Of a DNA stretch of 19,810 bases, positions 17,715-19,810 are shown piece after piece (the stretch's first letter is position 1; each line of letters opens with the position of its first letter). Below the pieces are notes generated by a model. It worked only from the letters and a program-made list of their open reading frames with translations, made no database searches and was not told where the DNA came from. The stretch is from Cytidiella melzeri. Taxonomy: Eukaryota; Basidiomycota; Agaricomycetes; Polyporales; Irpicaceae. Made by a program: the position numbers and the translations under genes. The DNA lies in the NCBI GenBank assembly GCA_022592445.1, contig JABYQR010000563.1, positions 1-19,810 on the forward strand, read 5' to 3'.

Positions 17715-18719
17715 ATGGACCCCAACCAGCCCGCCGCCCCTGCTGCCCCAGCTGCCCCAGTCACCAACCTGAGCCAGCAAGACGTCCTGAATATATTGGG
17801 TGTCTTGACACAAAGGATGGTAGACCTGACCAATCAGGTGGCTGCACTTGCAGCTGCACAGACACCAGCGGTTGCCACTGCTACCCACGCTTCTCGGGAA
17901 AGAAGCATCGTTGAGAAACCAGTCTCCTTCAAGGGGAAAACATCGTCGGAAGCCCGGCTCTTCCGCCACGCGTTCATAGTATGGGCGCAAAATCAAGGAA
18001 AAGCATTCTTCCAGCAGGACGCCCAAGGCCAAGTCCGGCTGGACAACAATGGCGCGAGGATCTTTGATCCTCACAAGCTCATCACCAGTGCTCTGTCGTT
18101 CATGCAAGACGACGCCGCCGACTGGGCTCGCCCTCATATTGAGGAGCTAGCAAATAGCAAACCAGCTTTTGGCAACAGCTGGGACACCTTCATCGAGGCT
18201 TTCAAAGCCAAATTCGAACCCATTGACGCGGTCATGGAGGCAAAGACAAAGATTGCCAACATGAAGCAGGGTAATAAAACCTTCGCCGCCCACATCTCCG
18301 AGTTTGAGACATGGGCCCCTCGCACTGGCTGGAGCCAGCAGGACCTCTTCGATCGTCTCAAGTCGAGCTTGAGCACAGAGTACTTGCAACGTGTCTCGTA
18401 CTTTCAAACCCGCGCCGCTACCTACGACGCCCTCAAGGACCAGTGCAAGGCAGTCGATGCTCAACTTGCCGACCTCCGCAACAGCACCGGCAAGGTCATG
18501 GTGGACAGTTCGTCGGGGCACGGCAAATCCCATCAGCAGGCGTTCCGCGATCCCAACGCTATGGAGATCGATGCCTCCGCTTCTCTGCCTCGTTTGATTC
18601 CTCTTCGCGGGTCTGGGCAAGCAGGAGATCTTCCAGAAATGGAAGAAGGAGATGAGCAAGCGCTGCTCGGTTTGTGGGTCGGAGAACCACAAGAAGCGGG
18701 ACTCGAAGCACCCGGATGA
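17715..18719 (+). CDS. gag: Gag polyprotein, capsid part (Ty3/gypsy)
   Basis: Starts MDPNQPAAPAAPAAP, then a hydrophobic helix (residues about 20-50) and the retrotransposon Gag capsid region: FRHAFIVWAQNQGKAF, LSFMQDDAADWARPHIEEL, SWDTFIEAFKAKFEPID, and AHISEFETWAPRTGWSQQDL (about 77-230). NAMEIDAS (about 277-284) is a typical linker before the nucleocapsid in fungal elements. Gag forms the virus-like particle in which the element RNA is reverse transcribed. The frame leaves the homologous track near 18570-18610: the zinc knuckle that should follow is in frame +1, and this frame runs into a stop at 18717-18719 with an unrelated tail. A one-base insertion (or two-base loss) fits. ATG at 17715 is the natural start, although the frame is open upstream to the TAG at 17640. 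Confidence 0.85.
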   Translation: MDPNQPAAPAAPAAPVTNLSQQDVLNILGVLTQRMVDLTNQVAALAAAQTPAVATATHASRERSIVEKPVSFKGKTSSEARLFRHAFIVWAQNQGKAFFQQDAQGQVRLDNNGARIFDPHKLITSALSFMQDDAADWARPHIEELANSKPAFGNSWDTFIEAFKAKFEPIDAVMEAKTKIANMKQGNKTFAAHISEFETWAPRTGWSQQDLFDRLKSSLSTEYLQRVSYFQTRAATYDALKDQCKAVDAQLADLRNSTGKVMVDSSSGHGKSHQQAFRDPNAMEIDASASLPRLIPLRGSGQAGDLPEMEEGDEQALLGLWVGEPQEAGLEAPG

Positions 18720-18975
18720 CCCGGTTTGCAACCACTGCGGTGGTACCGGTCACTGGGGGGCGGTTTGCCTGAAACGGCTTCAAGGCGTCCCTAAGGGACA
18801 AAAAGTTGCTGCAACCTCGTCGACCTCGTCGACCGCTACCACTGCAGCCAAGCAAGACGCGTCCAACGACAAGGATGCTAAGATTGCTGCGCTCAAGGAC
18901 ATGCTGGACATCCAGAAGAAGCAAATGGATGAAATGGCGCCAAAATCAATGCGGTTTTTTGAAGCGGACTCGTGA
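18598..18975 (+). CDS. Gag nucleocapsid segment with zinc knuckle, displaced reading frame
   Basis: In the frame +1 to gag, open from 18598, this encodes a nucleocapsid segment (GLGKQEIFQKWKKEM, then KRCSVCGSENH) and an intact CCHC knuckle CNHCGGTGHWGAVC (18727-18768). It then carries a Ser/Thr/Ala linker and a short helix (KIAALKDMLDIQKKQMDEM), ending at TGA 18973-18975. A preceding partial knuckle, C-x2-C-x4-H-x4-S, has Ser where the last Cys is expected. Nucleocapsid knuckles bind and package the element RNA. The segment has no start codon suited to independent use (first ATG 18652), so it represents the continuation of gag after a frame change. Confidence 0.8.
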   Translation, partial: FLFAGLGKQEIFQKWKKEMSKRCSVCGSENHKKRDSKHPDDPVCNHCGGTGHWGAVCLKRLQGVPKGQKVAATSSTSSTATTAAKQDASNDKDAKIAALKDMLDIQKKQMDEMAPKSMRFFEADS

Positions 18976-19810
18976 CACAGCCGCAGCTGCGAGTCCCCCA
19001 GATACCCTGTCCCTGCCTCCTTCCGTCCTCGTCCTCTGCCTCGTCTTCCTCGTGTACAACGTCTACTCCATGCCCGTCGTCTACTATCTCCTCGTGTACT
19101 ATATCGTCGCTAGATCGGTTATCGTCTCATTTCCGTGTACATGTACTAGTTAAAGGTCTGAATAGAAGCATTCGCGTTCCTGCTATGATCGATTCAGGAG
19201 CCACGGCTTTATTCATCAGTCACCAGTTCGTCAAGAAGCATAAGATTATTCAGCACCCGCTCGAAAGGGTCATCTCATTGCATAACATTGACGGAACTAA
19301 GAATAAAGCTGGCGGATTAACGCACTTCGTTCGCCTCACACTCACAGTAGGAGATCACACGGAAAAAGCAGAGTTTCTTGTCACGGACTTAGGTCCAGAA
19401 GACGTCATTCTTGGGCTACCATGGCTCAAGCGCGTAAACCCTACCGTTAACTGGGAAAAAGGAGAAATGACAATTCCGAGCGGCTCGGAAGAATCTCCTA
19501 ATGAACCTTTCCAGAAGGTCGACGGTAACCGCAAAGAACGTAGACAGTGGGTTAAAGCCGGTATCATCCAAGACACCACTGACGAAGTCTGGTGTATGGC
19601 CGGCTTCACCTACTCCACTAAGCTTGCGGCCGAAGCAAACGAAGCTAAAGCTCAACGCTCCTTCGAAGACATCGTTCCATCAGAGTATCACAGACACGCT
19701 AAAGTCTTCTCTGAGGAAGAGTCTAACCGGCTACCCCAGCATCAGCCCTGGGACCATTCGATTGATCTCAAACCAGACGCTCCTGAGACTATCAAATCGA
19801 AAGTTTATCC
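18963..19810 (+). CDS. pol: Pol polyprotein: aspartic protease and lead-in to reverse transcriptase, 3' end outside window
   Basis: This frame (same as gag capsid) opens after TGA at 18960-18962 and stays open to the window edge. After a Ser/Cys/Pro-rich linker it gives the retropepsin: AMIDSGATALFISHQFV (catalytic Asp in DSGA, 19191-19202), then EDVILGLPWLKRVNPTVNWE (flap and C-terminal hydrophobic-hydrophobic-Gly motif region). EYHRHAKVFSEEESNRLPQH and DHSIDLKPDAPE mark the usual connector to the reverse transcriptase palm, which lies beyond 19810. Reaching this frame from the zinc-knuckle frame needs a -1 change between 18963 and 18975. The family processes its own polyprotein and copies element RNA into DNA in the particle. 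Confidence 0.88.

Larger units (their letters stand above)
16140..19810 (+). mobile_element. Ty3/gypsy (Metaviridae) LTR retrotransposon, 5' part, continues beyond window
   Basis: Order on the plus strand: LTR/leader-like region with a TATA box, an extra 242-codon ORF, gag (capsid, zinc knuckle), then aspartic protease and the start of the reverse-transcriptase lead-in at the window edge. Gag and the protease type are those of fungal Ty3/gypsy elements. The left boundary is a guess: no second LTR is in the window and no clear LTR end or primer-binding site could be fixed, so 16140 only marks where LTR-like short repeats begin. Frame breaks in gag/pol (about 18570-18610 and 18963-18975) and a degenerate first zinc knuckle suggest a defective copy, unless some shifts are programmed. 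Confidence 0.85.

Noticed and set aside
1..19810. CRISPR arrays, rRNA genes, bacterial-type operons or prophage
   Set aside because: No regularly spaced identical repeats or rRNA-like sequence was seen, and the intron-rich genes are eukaryotic.

Overview
The window looks like nuclear DNA of a filamentous basidiomycete, probably an agaricomycete. Genes are split by very short GT-AG introns (about 45-110 nt, several with a CTAAC-type branch site). Intergenic stretches hold decayed genes and transposon remnants, and the right end is a fungal Ty3/gypsy (Metaviridae) retroelement. Species cannot be told from the sequence alone. Every spliced model here was built by hand from splice signals, reading phase and remembered family motifs. 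No database search was run.

Layout, left to right. (1) 2-403 (+) is the C-terminal end of an ATP adenylyltransferase (Ap4A phosphorylase, APA1/APA2 family). (2) 1406-3153 (-) is an unrecognised two-exon gene with a long disordered basic tail; the intron borders are ambiguous. (3) 3154-4747 has no convincing gene. (4) 4748-about 5565 (-) is a decayed cytochrome P450: I-helix, region around the ExxR helix and haem loop survive, but with a stop, frameshifts and the haem cysteine changed to Trp. (5) 5566-7086 is gene-poor. (6) 7087-8991 (-) is a seven-exon ataxin-3-like Josephin deubiquitinase with an 11-nt microexon, three or four ubiquitin-interacting motifs and a poly-Asp tract. (7) 9883-10317 is a 435-bp PIF/Harbinger-like MITE with 27-bp terminal inverted repeats and TAA target duplications, set among related repeat fragments. 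(8) 10836-11971 (+) is a five-exon ATG27 homologue with a C-terminal YxxPhi sorting signal. (9) 12532-14560 (+) encodes an N-terminal RNase H1/viroplasmin-type hybrid-binding domain followed by a long disordered region with two CxGC motifs. (10) 14794-15093 is a doubtful ORF. (11) 15457-15908 (-) is a probable two-exon gene for a small secreted protein, visible only after splicing. (12) From roughly 16.1 kb to the right edge lies the 5' part of a Ty3/gypsy element: LTR/leader with TATA box, a leader intron flanked by 20-bp direct repeats, a 242-codon ORF upstream of gag, gag, a zinc-knuckle segment in another frame, then protease and the lead-in to reverse transcriptase.

The host genes do not form a pathway or cluster. 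ATG27 (vesicle traffic, autophagy) and the ataxin-3-like protein (ubiquitin, p97-linked proteolysis) both belong to protein turnover, but adjacency is the only link seen. The most unusual part is the retroelement front end. Its upstream ORF contains no methionine, and it is separated from gag by a single in-frame UAG with the reading frame open on both sides.
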